Below are positions 1-8,783 of a DNA stretch of 64,000 bases, piece after piece. Position numbers and translations under genes: made by a program. The notes below the pieces were generated by a model. It did no database searches. It saw nothing but the letters and a program-made list of their open reading frames with translations, and had not been told where the DNA came from. The DNA is taken from contig JANQGX010000025.1 in NCBI GenBank assembly GCA_028282885.1, positions 1 to 64,000 of the forward strand, given 5' to 3'. The stretch's first letter is position 1; each line of letters starts with the position of its first letter. Source of the DNA: SAR324 cluster bacterium (GTDB lineage Bacteria > SAR324 > XYD2-FULL-50-16).

Positions 1-71
1 GAGATACCGACACCGGATACACCGAATGCGGCAAGTGTTTTGATAAAGTCTCTTCTACCCTGAGTTTTCAT
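1..71 (-). CDS. Tat-exported protein, N-terminal end only
   Basis: Only the first 23 codons lie in the window; the gene runs off the left edge. They read MKTQGRRDFIKTLAAFGVSG, a twin-arginine signal (RRDFIK followed by a hydrophobic stretch), so the product is probably folded in the cytoplasm and exported by the Tat system. A G-rich ribosome-binding segment lies about 7 bases before the ATG at 71. The gene lies downstream of the multihaem cytochrome at 495-917 on the same strand, with about 420 bases between. A periplasmic redox partner, for example a flavin-containing fumarate-reductase-like subunit, would fit that context, but this is inference because the mature domain is not visible. Confidence 0.6.
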   Translation of the reverse strand, partial: MKTQGRRDFIKTLAAFGVSGVGI

Positions 72-494
72 TAAGGCCCCCGTTCAATGGTAGACTGTAT
101 TGTTAGGTATCGAAGCCGGTGTCATAAAATGCAATATGGTGTAGAGGCCATACGTTACCGGTTTTCATAATTCAATGGATTTCGGTACAGGGATTGCCCC
201 CGCTATACCGAAACCGGCGCTTCCCGAATCCGGGGAAAGCCCCAAAAAAAATAAAACAGACCGCAACTCTGTTCCTTGATTAGTAAATGAACACTTTCAG
301 AGCAAAAAAAATGCTCTGAAAAACACTGGCTGCGAAAAGAACCTGCTATTTCAGAGGTTCCATAAAGGCCTGAATGGCACATTAGGTGCGCTAATCCAGG
401 TAGTCATGATCAGATCGATGGCTCGTACACTGGCTTCGCGTTGATTTGGGAGGCAATACTCTTCAGGCAAGCTCTTGCCGTGCTCGTGTGAAAT
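72..494. other. non-coding spacer with two stem-loops
   Basis: No coding region is supported here. Two inverted repeats are visible: 180-187 with 206-213 (arms TTTCGGTA/TACCGAAA), and 295-304 with 312-321 (arms TTTCAGAGCA/TGCTCTGAAA, loop of seven A on the plus strand). Neither is followed by a convincing T-run in the direction of transcription. They may stabilise or attenuate the transcript between the cytochrome and the Tat-exported protein rather than end it. Confidence 0.4.
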
Positions 495-917
495 TTACCA
501 GTTTTTTGGGCCGTTTTTAACGGTCATTTGACCTGTCGAAGAGTTCAATTGATGACAGGACAGGCATTCTCCCTGATAATACTTAATGAAGTGGTTTTCA
601 GCGGGTGGTTTATGATAATGGACTTTATGGGAAATGAGGTTCATCGCTCCGGCCTCCGCGCCATCCTGGTGACACATTTTGCAGCTTTCGGGTACAATAT
701 CAGTTACTTCGTTGATATCCGGATGTTCAGGATTATTTTTCAAACCCGCGTTTAATCGATAATCCTGGTCGCCCATTTGAGTGTGACAATCGACACACCC
801 GTTGGGATGCTTATCTTCAATGGTAATTCCTGATAATGCAGGAAGTTGTTGCGCCAGAGCTGCGGAGCAAAAAAAAGCCAGCCCCGTCAACAACACTGAT
901 AACCTGATTGTTTTCAT
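495..917 (-). CDS. periplasmic multihaem c-type cytochrome (cytochrome c3-like)
   Basis: The 140-residue product starts at MKTIRLSVLL, chosen because AGGAG precedes that ATG and a clean signal peptide ending ALA-QQ follows; an upstream in-frame start would only add a non-signal extension. The mature part has three CxxCH haem sites (CVDCH, CKMCH, CLSCH) and extra histidines (HKVHYH) that could be distal ligands, so it probably carries three c haems in the periplasm. It would shuttle electrons to the exported protein encoded downstream (inference). Gene order, a sigma-54-like promoter at 974-988 and a broken divergent sigma-54 regulator suggest it was once an inducible respiratory module. Confidence 0.85.
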   Translation of the reverse strand: MKTIRLSVLLTGLAFFCSAALAQQLPALSGITIEDKHPNGCVDCHTQMGDQDYRLNAGLKNNPEHPDINEVTDIVPESCKMCHQDGAEAGAMNLISHKVHYHKPPAENHFIKYYQGECLSCHQLNSSTGQMTVKNGPKNW

Positions 918-973
918 TTCAATCTCCTGACCAATAAATTGATACAAACTCTAAAAATAATTTGACAGTTTCA

Positions 974-988
974 GCAAGATGCGCACCA
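974..988 (-). promoter_or_regulatory. putative sigma-54 (-24/-12) promoter of the cytochrome gene
   Basis: Read on the minus strand this is TGGTGCGCATCTTGC. It has the invariant GG and GC separated by 10 bases and the TTGC element; the CA of the consensus TGGCAC is replaced by TG. It lies 57 bases before the cytochrome start, and the remains of a sigma-54 activator diverge from it. The match is by eye. Confidence 0.45.
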
Positions 989-1120
989 TTAAGTTTTTAC
1001 TAATAAATTGAGTATCTTAGAAAAATCATTGATAAAAAACTGTTATATATGCCAGAAATACATGTCACATATGATGTTTCCCGATTTAATGTTATATGCG
1101 ACAGATATTAGGATGGAGGG

Positions 1121-1300
1121 ATGATGACTAACGATATGGAGTTCATTCAACAGGCGTCTAAAAGAATCCGAGGTAACTTGGACGCAAAAGCCATCCTGAC
1201 AGACATCCGCAAGTATCTGGAAAACTTCATGCCCGCTGAAAGCGTGGATTTAAACACCTATGAGCCGGAAAGCCAGAGTCTTCGTAGTATCGCTTCCGCG
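1121..1300 (+). pseudogene. truncated sigma-54 regulator, GAF-domain start only
   Basis: A strong AGGATGGAGGG precedes ATGATG at 1121. About 57 codons resemble the beginning of GAF-type sigma-54 activators (QQASKRIRGNLDAKAILTDI..., then NTYEPESQSLRSIA). Family resemblance then stops near 1291 and the frame closes at 1327. The AAA+ and HTH domains are absent. The break coincides with an IS1380 transposase fragment in another frame. It diverges from the cytochrome gene, which it probably once regulated. Confidence 0.6.
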
Positions 1301-1301
1301 A

Positions 1302-1460
1302 TTTATAAGGTTTGTTCAACCTGTTAAAGGCAGAAAAATAGATGCCCGATTTAACGGAGGCGACATCACTTCGGATGAAGAAGTGATACTGCTTCTTGAA
1401 ATCGATCACGAGCTCAGCTTTACCAAAGAACTTGAAATTAAGCTCTACTTTGACTTGAAT
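1302..1460 (+). mobile_element. IS1380-family transposase N-terminal fragment
   Basis: In the third frame the sequence reads FVQPVKGRKIDARFNGG, then DITSDEEVILLLEIDHEL and FTKELE. This matches the conserved start of IS1380-family transposases (GRKIxARFxGGxxTSDGGxLLLRExD). The usual GG after TSD is EE here, and recognisable similarity fades after about 1460. No start codon, catalytic core or terminal repeats are present, so this is a scar joined directly to the truncated regulator. Confidence 0.6.
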
Positions 1461-1642
1461 TGGACAAATAAAGGAAGGACGGATTTGAGAGGAAATGGTG
1501 CAGACTGCTATTGCTGCACCATGCCATATGGTTGGTTATGGCAAATGCGCCCGTTATAGATGCCGCATCATCGACAATTGGGGACAAGCCTGTAAGATAC
1601 GACAACTTATCATAAATCAATATATCGCAACTATTTTTCAAA

Positions 1643-1671
1643 AACGCAAAGACGCAAGCCTGGCCCCTTTT
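1643..1671 (+). repeat. 29-bp repeat, left copy
   Basis: AACGCAAAGACGCAAGCCTG-type sequence followed by CCCCTTTT. It recurs in the same orientation at 16574-16602 with one mismatch in 29. It resembles short intergenic repeats linked to REP-type transposases, but no such transposase is seen nearby. The pair brackets a 15-kb block of accessory genes. Confidence 0.7.
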
Positions 1672-1698
1672 TGACCCCTTCACCGCTTCTCCATGACC

Positions 1699-2616
1699 TC
1701 AGATATTGATAAGGGCAATCGCCGTTAAGGTCATCAGGATGGCGGCGAGATTCTTTGGCTTCAGCTTCTCTCCGAACATAATACATCCACCAATCGTCAT
1801 CGTTATAATAATCCCTGCGCTGGTGATCGGAAAAACGATTGAAGCTTTCAACCTACTTAAAGCCATAATGAGAAAGTAGTTTGTCATAAGATTGAAAACG
1901 CCAATGAAAATTCCGAGATTAACATCGCTCATACGAGCTTTTTGTTTTTTAATATGTAACCAGCGAAAACTAAGCAGCAAAGCTGTAAAAAACACAAAAA
2001 ACAGGAATATCATTTTATACTCCGGCAATGCGTATTTCTGAAACAATTTATTACAGAAATGGGCGCATCCGGCAGTTGCAAACAATATCACCCATGATAT
2101 CTTCAGTCCGTTGGAATGAGAGTTGGCTGTCTTGATGTTTACCAGCACAATTGACGAAATTGCCAGCATAATGCCCAGGAACTGGTAACGATCAGGAAGC
2201 TCATTCCAAAGGACAATTGAGAAAGTCATTGGAATCAAAACCCCAAGACGGCTTGACATTGCCGAAAGTGCAATACCGTTTTCGGCGATGCTTTTTTGAT
2301 AATAGATAAAAGACAGCAGATAAAAAACTCCCGCAACCAAACCAATCGTTATTGCCCAAAGAACCGAGCTCTCGTGTGATAATTTGACCAGGGGTTCCAA
2401 AATCACAACTGATAGTTCATCCAGGAATACAGCCAAGGACAAAGGATCATCAACTACATACAGACGATTTTTAATGATTAGAATGAATCCGATGGTGGAA
2501 GCGGAGATGTAGTTCGCTGTCGTAATCACATAGCGCTGCATATTCCGCAACTCGCTAAACTTGAACGATAGTCCAATTACCGAGCCGCAGAGAATGGTAA
2601 GAACAAGAAAAACCAT
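1699..2616 (-). CDS. EamA/DMT-family membrane transporter
   Basis: A 305-residue, very hydrophobic protein with about ten membrane helices in two halves, the arrangement of EamA drug/metabolite transporters. Late conserved segments include FPITSAGIIITMTIGGCIMFGE and a following KPKN turn before the last helix. Substrate cannot be read from the sequence; family members export or import amino acids, nucleosides or other metabolites across the inner membrane. It lies inside the repeat-bounded block, about 140 bases beyond the regulator that ends the catabolic operon, so it might be co-transcribed as the last gene. Confidence 0.8.
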   Translation of the reverse strand: MVFLVLTILCGSVIGLSFKFSELRNMQRYVITTANYISASTIGFILIIKNRLYVVDDPLSLAVFLDELSVVILEPLVKLSHESSVLWAITIGLVAGVFYLLSFIYYQKSIAENGIALSAMSSRLGVLIPMTFSIVLWNELPDRYQFLGIMLAISSIVLVNIKTANSHSNGLKISWVILFATAGCAHFCNKLFQKYALPEYKMIFLFFVFFTALLLSFRWLHIKKQKARMSDVNLGIFIGVFNLMTNYFLIMALSRLKASIVFPITSAGIIITMTIGGCIMFGEKLKPKNLAAILMTLTAIALINI

Positions 2617-2756
2617 CAGTAATTAACCACAAATCGAAATTCTTGGTATTCGAGCATCGCAGGGACAAATACAGACGATCTTGCAGCAGGTCAGGGAATA
2701 ACTGCCTTCGTAGTTACCGGGAAGGATGAATCGGTTTTAGAAATCACTCAGGCTTA

Positions 2757-3476
2757 CTATAGACTCAGTTTTTGGATTCCTCTTTGGGTTTGTTCGGATT
2801 CCGATACGTCTTTTTTAAGTTTACCGATGGACAACACCAGTTGTTTTGCTTTGTCTAAATGATGCGCCATGGCCTTTTTGGATTCCTGAACTCTTCCTTC
2901 GACCATGGGTTTCATTATGCTGGCGTGTTCTGAAAAATCCATGTCGATTCTGCCATTCATTTGAAAGGTTTCGTAGCAAACCATTTGTATGATTTGGTGC
3001 AGATCCTGGAGTGTTCGTACCAAGCGTGAATTATTGGTTAACTGCATAATATTGCTGTGAAAATCCCGGTCGGATTTCAGCCAGGAAAGTATCTCACCCT
3101 TTCTTGCCGCTTGCTTCTGATTGGTAAATGCAATATTCACCTGTTCAAAATCCAGACTCTTGGCGTTTTTTGCTACCTGTTCAATGGCACCTACTTCAAT
3201 TATTTTTCTGAAATGAAATATCTCATGAATATCATTTTCAGAAAATTCTTTGATAGTGACACCTTTTCGAGGAAGAAACGTAACAAAGCCTATGGTCGAC
3301 AAGGCTAACAATGCTTCCCTGACCGGAGTTTTACTGATTCCCAGTTGCTTGGCTAATCCGGTTTCGGTATAGATTTCTCCAGACTTGAGAATACCGGTAT
3401 AAATAGCATCTCTTAACTTCTCATATGCCAAAGCTGTCAATGACTGAGGTTGTTTGATAAGTTCAATTTTTTCCAT
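2757..3476 (-). CDS. GntR-family regulator, FCD type
   Basis: 239 residues from MEKIELIKQPQSL; an upstream GTG start would run through the end of the preceding gene, so this ATG is preferred although its ribosome-binding site is weak. Residues about 10-75 form the GntR winged helix (YEKLRDAIYTGILKSGE, LGISKTPVREAL). The rest is an alpha-helical FCD ligand domain with the usual metal-binding residues (D in SDRDFH and histidines in SEHASI and AHHLDKA). Such proteins usually repress catabolic operons until a small carboxylate binds. It lies 16 bases after the gamma-glutamyltransferase and probably controls the operon through the operators at 11842-11874. Confidence 0.9.
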   Translation of the reverse strand: MEKIELIKQPQSLTALAYEKLRDAIYTGILKSGEIYTETGLAKQLGISKTPVREALLALSTIGFVTFLPRKGVTIKEFSENDIHEIFHFRKIIEVGAIEQVAKNAKSLDFEQVNIAFTNQKQAARKGEILSWLKSDRDFHSNIMQLTNNSRLVRTLQDLHQIIQMVCYETFQMNGRIDMDFSEHASIMKPMVEGRVQESKKAMAHHLDKAKQLVLSIGKLKKDVSESEQTQRGIQKLSL

Positions 3477-3492
3477 AGATTTTTTCTTCAGA

Positions 3493-5217
3493 TTACCTGG
3501 ATCTGCTGAGTGGTGAGCAAAAGCCCGATTGGTGGTTCCAGTAGCGGCTGCCGCTATGCCCAAGTATAATACCAAGACCGGTCCCTCGGGGATCAGCGGC
3601 TGCGGCAAATTCTGTTTGACCCGTTTTGCCGACACATTGAACGCTGCAAGGCATCACCCGATTGAAAGATGCCGCCCCTTCACTATCTCTATGCTTGTTA
3701 CACCACCGTCTGTAGGCGTTTTCACCAAAAACACTAATATTGTGCCCTAATGATTTCAGTTTGGACAGCACATCTTCCGGTATCCAGCCTTCGACTTCGA
3801 CTTCTTTGCCTTGATAGTGTATCCGGGGCGCTTGTTGAGCATTTTTTAAATCCATACCAAACACCAGGTGGTTTATAATAACTTGTACCACGGCACAGAT
3901 TATCATCGGACCCCCACCGGCACCGATTCCAAAAACTCCACCGGTCCGGTTATTACTGGCAATTATGGGTGACATATTTGTTTTAGGGACTTTGCCGGGA
4001 CCAACCAAATTGCCGATCCCTTCCCGAACCGCTTGTCCAACCCTTGCCCGATCCGGTTTGATAATAAAATCCGCCACCTGGTTGTTCATTAAAACCCCGG
4101 TTCCGGGAATCACAATACCCGATCCGAATGGATCCCTGACAGTTTGTGTAATTGAAACAATATTATTATCTTTATCAACAACACTAAGATGACTGGTTCC
4201 GCTATGAGTATGTTTCTGAAGTCTGCCTGGATTGAACTGCAACGCTTGATCTTTCCTGATAGTTTTCTTTATCTCATTGATATACTTTTCATCCAAATTA
4301 TTTGGATGGATTCCTTCAAACGATATGTTGGCTCTCAGCATAAAGGAAAGCTTTAAGGTCTCAATTAATAGATGAAGAAATTCTCCGGACCCATACGCAT
4401 AGTCTTCAATTGAAAGTGATTCCAGAAGTTTAAGAGAAAATAGAACCTGGGGTCCGCCCAGACTTGGAGAACCCGGAGCGGACAGGGTCCAACCAAAGCA
4501 TTCGATGGTGAGTGACTCATCTATTTCAGGTCGGTATTCAGACATGTCATGATAATCCAACACGCCTCCTGATTCCTGAATATGATCGATGATCTTTTTC
4601 ATCAATTCGCCCCGGTAAAAAGTCTCTATACCCCTTTGTCCGATGAGATATAAGGTTTCGGCCAGATCGTTCTGAATCAAAAAATCTCCCTGCCTTAAAA
4701 CTGTTCCGCTCGAATTAGCAAATGGATATCGTGCGAATTGATGAAGCTTTTTTTGGATGTAACTATCTTGATAGTATTTCAGAAAAGACGTATCAATTGG
4801 GAACCCGTCTTCAGCCAGTCGTATCGCTGGTTTGACCAATTGACTCCAATCCAGCTTTCCGTTTAAAAACCAAAGTTTATGTAATCCGGCCAAAATCCCG
4901 GGAACAATAACAGAAAATGGGCCTTGAGAAATCAAGTCTTCTATTGGCTGGTTGTCTTTGATCAACACATCCGGATCGAGGTTTTTAGGCGCTTTCCCCC
5001 TGCATTGAATAACTTGGGGAGGTTGATTTGGGGTTTTATAATTGATAATTCCGGTACCACCCAGTTGACAATGGTAGGGTTCGACTACACCGGTTGCTAA
5101 CGCGGCAGAAACAGCCGAATCAAATGCGTTACCGCCGGCCGCAAGAATCTCAGATCCGACTTGGCTGGCGAGACCATGAGATGCGGAAACGGCACCTAAA
5201 ACTTGGTTATCCGTCAT
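3493..5217 (-). CDS. gamma-glutamyltransferase family protein, possible frameshifted C-terminus
   Basis: About 574 residues, an Ntn-hydrolase of the gamma-glutamyltranspeptidase family that cleaves gamma-glutamyl amides. The start MTDNQ overlaps the dehydratase stop as ATGA. The catalytic Thr is in [10 protein letters not shown], with downstream [17 protein letters not shown] and the GIGAGGGP loop. No signal peptide is present, so it would be cytoplasmic, unlike exported GGTs. Near the end the frame reads [12 protein letters not shown], but the adjacent frame gives [12 protein letters not shown], the expected family motif, before the original frame resumes with [13 protein letters not shown]. 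This implies two compensating indels between about 3656 and 3712 (real or sequencing error). The C-terminal tail after GLG looks non-native. Confidence 0.8.
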   Translation of the reverse strand: MTDNQVLGAVSASHGLASQVGSEILAAGGNAFDSAVSAALATGVVEPYHCQLGGTGIINYKTPNQPPQVIQCRGKAPKNLDPDVLIKDNQPIEDLISQGPFSVIVPGILAGLHKLWFLNGKLDWSQLVKPAIRLAEDGFPIDTSFLKYYQDSYIQKKLHQFARYPFANSSGTVLRQGDFLIQNDLAETLYLIGQRGIETFYRGELMKKIIDHIQESGGVLDYHDMSEYRPEIDESLTIECFGWTLSAPGSPSLGGPQVLFSLKLLESLSIEDYAYGSGEFLHLLIETLKLSFMLRANISFEGIHPNNLDEKYINEIKKTIRKDQALQFNPGRLQKHTHSGTSHLSVVDKDNNIVSITQTVRDPFGSGIVIPGTGVLMNNQVADFIIKPDRARVGQAVREGIGNLVGPGKVPKTNMSPIIASNNRTGGVFGIGAGGGPMIICAVVQVIINHLVFGMDLKNAQQAPRIHYQGKEVEVEGWIPEDVLSKLKSLGHNISVFGENAYRRWCNKHRDSEGAASFNRVMPCSVQCVGKTGQTEFAAAADPRGTGLGIILGHSGSRYWNHQSGFCSPLSRSR

Positions 5218-6866
5218 AGCCAAATAGCCCCTTTTTCAGCACCAGCCGCTTGCGAACGATAGGCAGATAGAATTCCCCTGGTTACTCGTTCGGATCTCCT
5301 TGATTTGTTTGCTTTTCGTTTCTCCAATTCAAGATCATCGATTAGAAGCTGAAGCCGACTTTCCGGAATGTTTATTTCCACCAAATCTTCGTCCTGTACA
5401 AAGGCCAATGGTCCATTGTCCCATGCTTCAGGGGTTACATGGCCTACGCAGGGACCCCTGGTCGCTCCGGAAAATCGACCATCCGTAATCATGGCTACTG
5501 ATTTATGCAATCCCATGCCAACCAGCATAGCCGCCGGGATTGATAGCTCTCTCATACCGGGTCCGCCTTTGGGGCCTTCATTACGGATCACCAACACTGA
5601 ACCGGGCTTGATTTCCCTATTCATCATATGCAAACGCAGATCTTCCTCCGATTCGAAAACAATAGCGGGTCCGGTGTGAATGAACATTTTGGGATCGACG
5701 CCGGTTTTTTTTATGACCGCACCTGTGGGAGCCAGATTTCCGTATAATATTTGAAAGCACCCCCCGGCAAGTATCGGATCGGATGCAGTTCGCACAATGG
5801 TTCCATCAGGTCTGGGAGCTGCATCAACTGCCGACCGCAATATACCGCCGGTTACCAAAGGAACATCCAGAGAAAGCGATTCCCGAATTGAATTCAAAAG
5901 TGTCGGCACTCCCCCAACATGATGAAAGTCTGAAATATTGTATTCGGAAGCTGGTTTGAATTTTGCGACAACCGGGACGGAAGACTGGATTTGATCAAAG
6001 TCGCTCAGATCAAGGTCCAAATCCATTAAAGAAGCAAACGCCATCAGGTGCAAAACGGCATTGGTTGAACCTCCCGAGGCTGAAATATATTTGACACCGT
6101 TTTCAAAACTGCTCCTGTTAAAAAAGCTGCAGAACTGTTGATTTTCTTCGACCAACCGAACAATTCGTTCACCCATGTCCCTGGCTTGCCTTATTTTTGC
6201 TGACTCGGATGCAAGCAGGGTGGTTGATCCAAAAGGCGCCACCCCGGTCGCTTCTAAAAAACAACCCATGGTGTTGGCCGTTCCCATCATCGAACACGTA
6301 CCTGAGGAGGTGCAGATTTTTTCCTGTAGCGCCAGAAATTGTGATTTGTCTATCCCTCCTTTTTGTCGTAGGCCAATAGTTTCCTTTAAATCAGAGGTAA
6401 CGAGCTCTCGATCGCCTGATTTAAAAGGCATCATGGCACCACCGGTTAAAAAAACAGTCGGAAGATTCATTCGAATTGCCGCCATTATCATACCGGGAAT
6501 GATCTTGTCGCAAGAGGCCAGCATTACAACACCCTGAAATCCGTGCGCCATAACCATCGACTCGACCGATCCAGCTATCAGGTCGCGAAGGGGGAGGATA
6601 TAGTGCTGCCCCTCTCCTTGTGCAATCCCGTCGCAAGGTGCAGGAACATTAAACTCGCAGGGCATTCCTCCGGCGGCCCAGATGCCTTCTTTAACCCGAT
6701 TTGCCAAGGCGCGCAACGGAACATGTCCGGGATTTGCTTCTGTCCAGGAATTGACGATTGCGATTTGAGGTTTGTTCAAATCCTTTGATCGGTAACCGGC
6801 TGCGTGCATTAAACCACGATAATATGCTTCGGTTTTTTTATCAGCGTCACCTCTTTTTTTAATCAT
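5214..6866 (-). CDS. IlvD/Edd-family dehydratase (sugar-acid or dihydroxy-acid)
   Basis: About 550 residues of the IlvD/Edd family, which remove water from a 2,3-dihydroxy acid to give a 2-keto acid. The three conserved cysteines that ligate the iron-sulfur cluster are in [16 protein letters not shown] and [21 protein letters not shown] and [10 protein letters not shown] mark the C-terminal domain. The start is uncertain: ATG at 6866 ([11 protein letters not shown]) is preferred, but a GTG at 6914 is also in frame. Context argues for a catabolic sugar-acid or hydroxy-acid substrate rather than branched-chain amino-acid synthesis, because it sits with a TRAP importer, a hydroxyacid dehydrogenase and a GntR regulator. 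Confidence 0.85.
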   Translation of the reverse strand: MIKKRGDADKKTEAYYRGLMHAAGYRSKDLNKPQIAIVNSWTEANPGHVPLRALANRVKEGIWAAGGMPCEFNVPAPCDGIAQGEGQHYILPLRDLIAGSVESMVMAHGFQGVVMLASCDKIIPGMIMAAIRMNLPTVFLTGGAMMPFKSGDRELVTSDLKETIGLRQKGGIDKSQFLALQEKICTSSGTCSMMGTANTMGCFLEATGVAPFGSTTLLASESAKIRQARDMGERIVRLVEENQQFCSFFNRSSFENGVKYISASGGSTNAVLHLMAFASLMDLDLDLSDFDQIQSSVPVVAKFKPASEYNISDFHHVGGVPTLLNSIRESLSLDVPLVTGGILRSAVDAAPRPDGTIVRTASDPILAGGCFQILYGNLAPTGAVIKKTGVDPKMFIHTGPAIVFESEEDLRLHMMNREIKPGSVLVIRNEGPKGGPGMRELSIPAAMLVGMGLHKSVAMITDGRFSGATRGPCVGHVTPEAWDNGPLAFVQDEDLVEINIPESRLQLLIDDLELEKRKANKSRRSERVTRGILSAYRSQAAGAEKGAIWL

Positions 6867-7009
6867 ACTATTGTCGATTCTTTCATTAAAAATCGTGATG
6901 CGTTCCGGTAGCACACATGTTACCGCTGATGCCTCCTGATTTATTTGCAGGTTGAGCGATAATCATCTGTGCAGCTTGACGCAGAAAAGTGTACAATTGA
7001 AATATTTTT

Positions 7010-7978
7010 TTAAGAACCGGTTTGTTTATTGACTACGTTGATCAGGCTTGCCTGGCTGCCGTTTTGAAGCAGTTGCCATCTTCTAAAATTCTCGACCATA
7101 ATATCGAACACACGTTCTTCATACCTCGGCGTTAATCCTGCCAGATGCGGAGTTAATACGACATTTGGCAAACCTCGTAGCTCATTGTCCTCGGATAGAG
7201 GTTCTTCAACAAATACATCTAGTCCGGCATATCCCACAATATTGTTTTGCAGGCAGTAAACAAGATCTTTCTCGTTAACGGTAACACCTCGGGAGACGTT
7301 AATGAGATAGCAACCCGGATTCATTTTTTCCATTAGCATTCTATTCACCATACCCTGTGAATCGGAGTTTGCTGCCAAGGCTATAAACAAAACATCAAGA
7401 CCCGAAAAAAACTCTTCTATTCGCAGAGTCTCATAAAACTGATCCAGGTAACTTACAAAAACCGGTACCGAATCACAGGCTTTCACTTTCATACCGAATG
7501 CTTTTGCTTTGATAGCCAGTTCCCGACCAATCTGCCCCATGCCAAGAATTCCTGCTGTTTTTCCATATAACTCATCGCCATTCGGCCGGTGCCATTTGTC
7601 CAAGATATTGTTTTCTCCAAAGCACCGATAAATATTTCGGGATAAAGCCAGCAGCAATGCAAATGCATGTTCAGAGACCGAAATAGGGTGATTGCCTTTG
7701 GCGCTGGTTAGAAGGATATCGCTGCTGACAAAACCGGGAGTCAATAAATGATCAAAGCCTGCGAACACGCTTTGAAACCAGCTCAGTTTTTTGGCCCGTC
7801 GCAGGAGTTCGTCATTAAAATGAGAATGCATAACAATATCGGCGTCTTCGATATACGACTCCATAGACTCGACCGTTGGCGTGTGGATGATATTGATATT
7901 CGGATTGACTTTCTCCAGCCTTTTTTTTGTATTCTCGTCAATTTTATATATGGATAGAAGTGTCAAATGCTTATTCAT
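7010..7978 (-). CDS. D-2-hydroxyacid dehydrogenase
   Basis: 322 residues, NAD(P)-dependent D-isomer 2-hydroxyacid dehydrogenase interconverting a 2-keto acid and a D-2-hydroxy acid. The Rossmann motif is GILGMGQIG around residue 145. The catalytic arginine is in NVSRG, the glutamate in VFVEEPL and the histidine in TPHLAG. The N-terminal catalytic half is somewhat divergent, so substrate cannot be named. It follows the creatininase-like gene by about 48 bases within the same operon; a role in handling the keto acid made by the dehydratase next to it is inferred. Confidence 0.9.
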   Translation of the reverse strand: MNKHLTLLSIYKIDENTKKRLEKVNPNINIIHTPTVESMESYIEDADIVMHSHFNDELLRRAKKLSWFQSVFAGFDHLLTPGFVSSDILLTSAKGNHPISVSEHAFALLLALSRNIYRCFGENNILDKWHRPNGDELYGKTAGILGMGQIGRELAIKAKAFGMKVKACDSVPVFVSYLDQFYETLRIEEFFSGLDVLFIALAANSDSQGMVNRMLMEKMNPGCYLINVSRGVTVNEKDLVYCLQNNIVGYAGLDVFVEEPLSEDNELRGLPNVVLTPHLAGLTPRYEERVFDIMVENFRRWQLLQNGSQASLINVVNKQTGS

Positions 7979-8026
7979 TTTTCCCCATGATTAAACCACA
8001 GTCTTAATTGATCGAAACTGTACTAT

Positions 8027-8761
8027 TCAAGATAATTCTGTTTCTATGTACTTCACTAAAAAATCCAGCATCCTTTGCTCGATGATTTTTCCCTTTTCCG
8101 CAGAAGCAAGAGTAGGATCCCCTAAACTGCCTGACTCGGTCATAAAGCCGAAGTCAAATTCCAAATCTTCAAATTTTTTAAGACCCGGTGCATCTCCAAC
8201 AGATTTGGGATGACACACGACAGCTTTCTGCAATTTGACCAAGTCCGGGCGCCAATGCAACATCAGACAGGCTTCTATCTCTCCGGCGTGAAGATATGGG
8301 TTATCACCTTCAACCAGGTCTTCTGAAAATCTCCTTAAAAAAGGATTGACTTGAACATAGGCACACCGGCATTGATGTTTCCTTTTTAAATACCAGGCAA
8401 CTTCCTCCAATGGATCGGCGTTTGGTCCATGTCCGCTGATAAAGATAAATCTTTTTAATCCCCAATTGACCAGCCAATCGCAGATCTCCTGCACATAATT
8501 TCTATAGGTTTCAGGTGAAACCTGCAGAGAACCGAAAAACGATGTCGCACCGGCTGCTGCAACACCCACGGTTACAGTGGGAACAACCAGCGCATTAATT
8601 CGCCGGGATAATCGGACGGATAGTTCTTTTCCGAGAACTGCATCCGTCGCCATCGGCTGATGATACCCCTTGGTTTCGACGGCACCGGTCGGTATTAAAG
8701 CAAGATCACAGGATTGACAAAATTTCTCTACTTCATCCCAAGTGGCGTAAGCTAATTCCAT
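8027..8761 (-). CDS. creatininase-family amidohydrolase
   Basis: 244 residues with the metal-binding layout of the creatininase family: PTGAVETKGYH with downstream TDAV (Glu, His, Asp ligands), GHGPNAD in place of the usual GHGGN, HAGEIEA (Glu ligand) and the late ASAEKG segment. Enzymes of this family use two metals to open cyclic or linear amide bonds, as in creatinine, mycofactocin and riboflavin precursors. A good GGAG-type site precedes the ATG. It follows dctM by 22 bases, suggesting the imported compound carries an amide or lactam. Confidence 0.85.
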   Translation of the reverse strand: MELAYATWDEVEKFCQSCDLALIPTGAVETKGYHQPMATDAVLGKELSVRLSRRINALVVPTVTVGVAAAGATSFFGSLQVSPETYRNYVQEICDWLVNWGLKRFIFISGHGPNADPLEEVAWYLKRKHQCRCAYVQVNPFLRRFSEDLVEGDNPYLHAGEIEACLMLHWRPDLVKLQKAVVCHPKSVGDAPGLKKFEDLEFDFGFMTESGSLGDPTLASAEKGKIIEQRMLDFLVKYIETELS

Positions 8762-8783
8762 TTCTCCTCCTTGTCGGCACAGA

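Noticed and set aside
295..321. Stem-loop as a terminator of the cytochrome gene
   Set aside because: 170 bases beyond the stop and without a T-run on the minus strand; kept only as a stem-loop.
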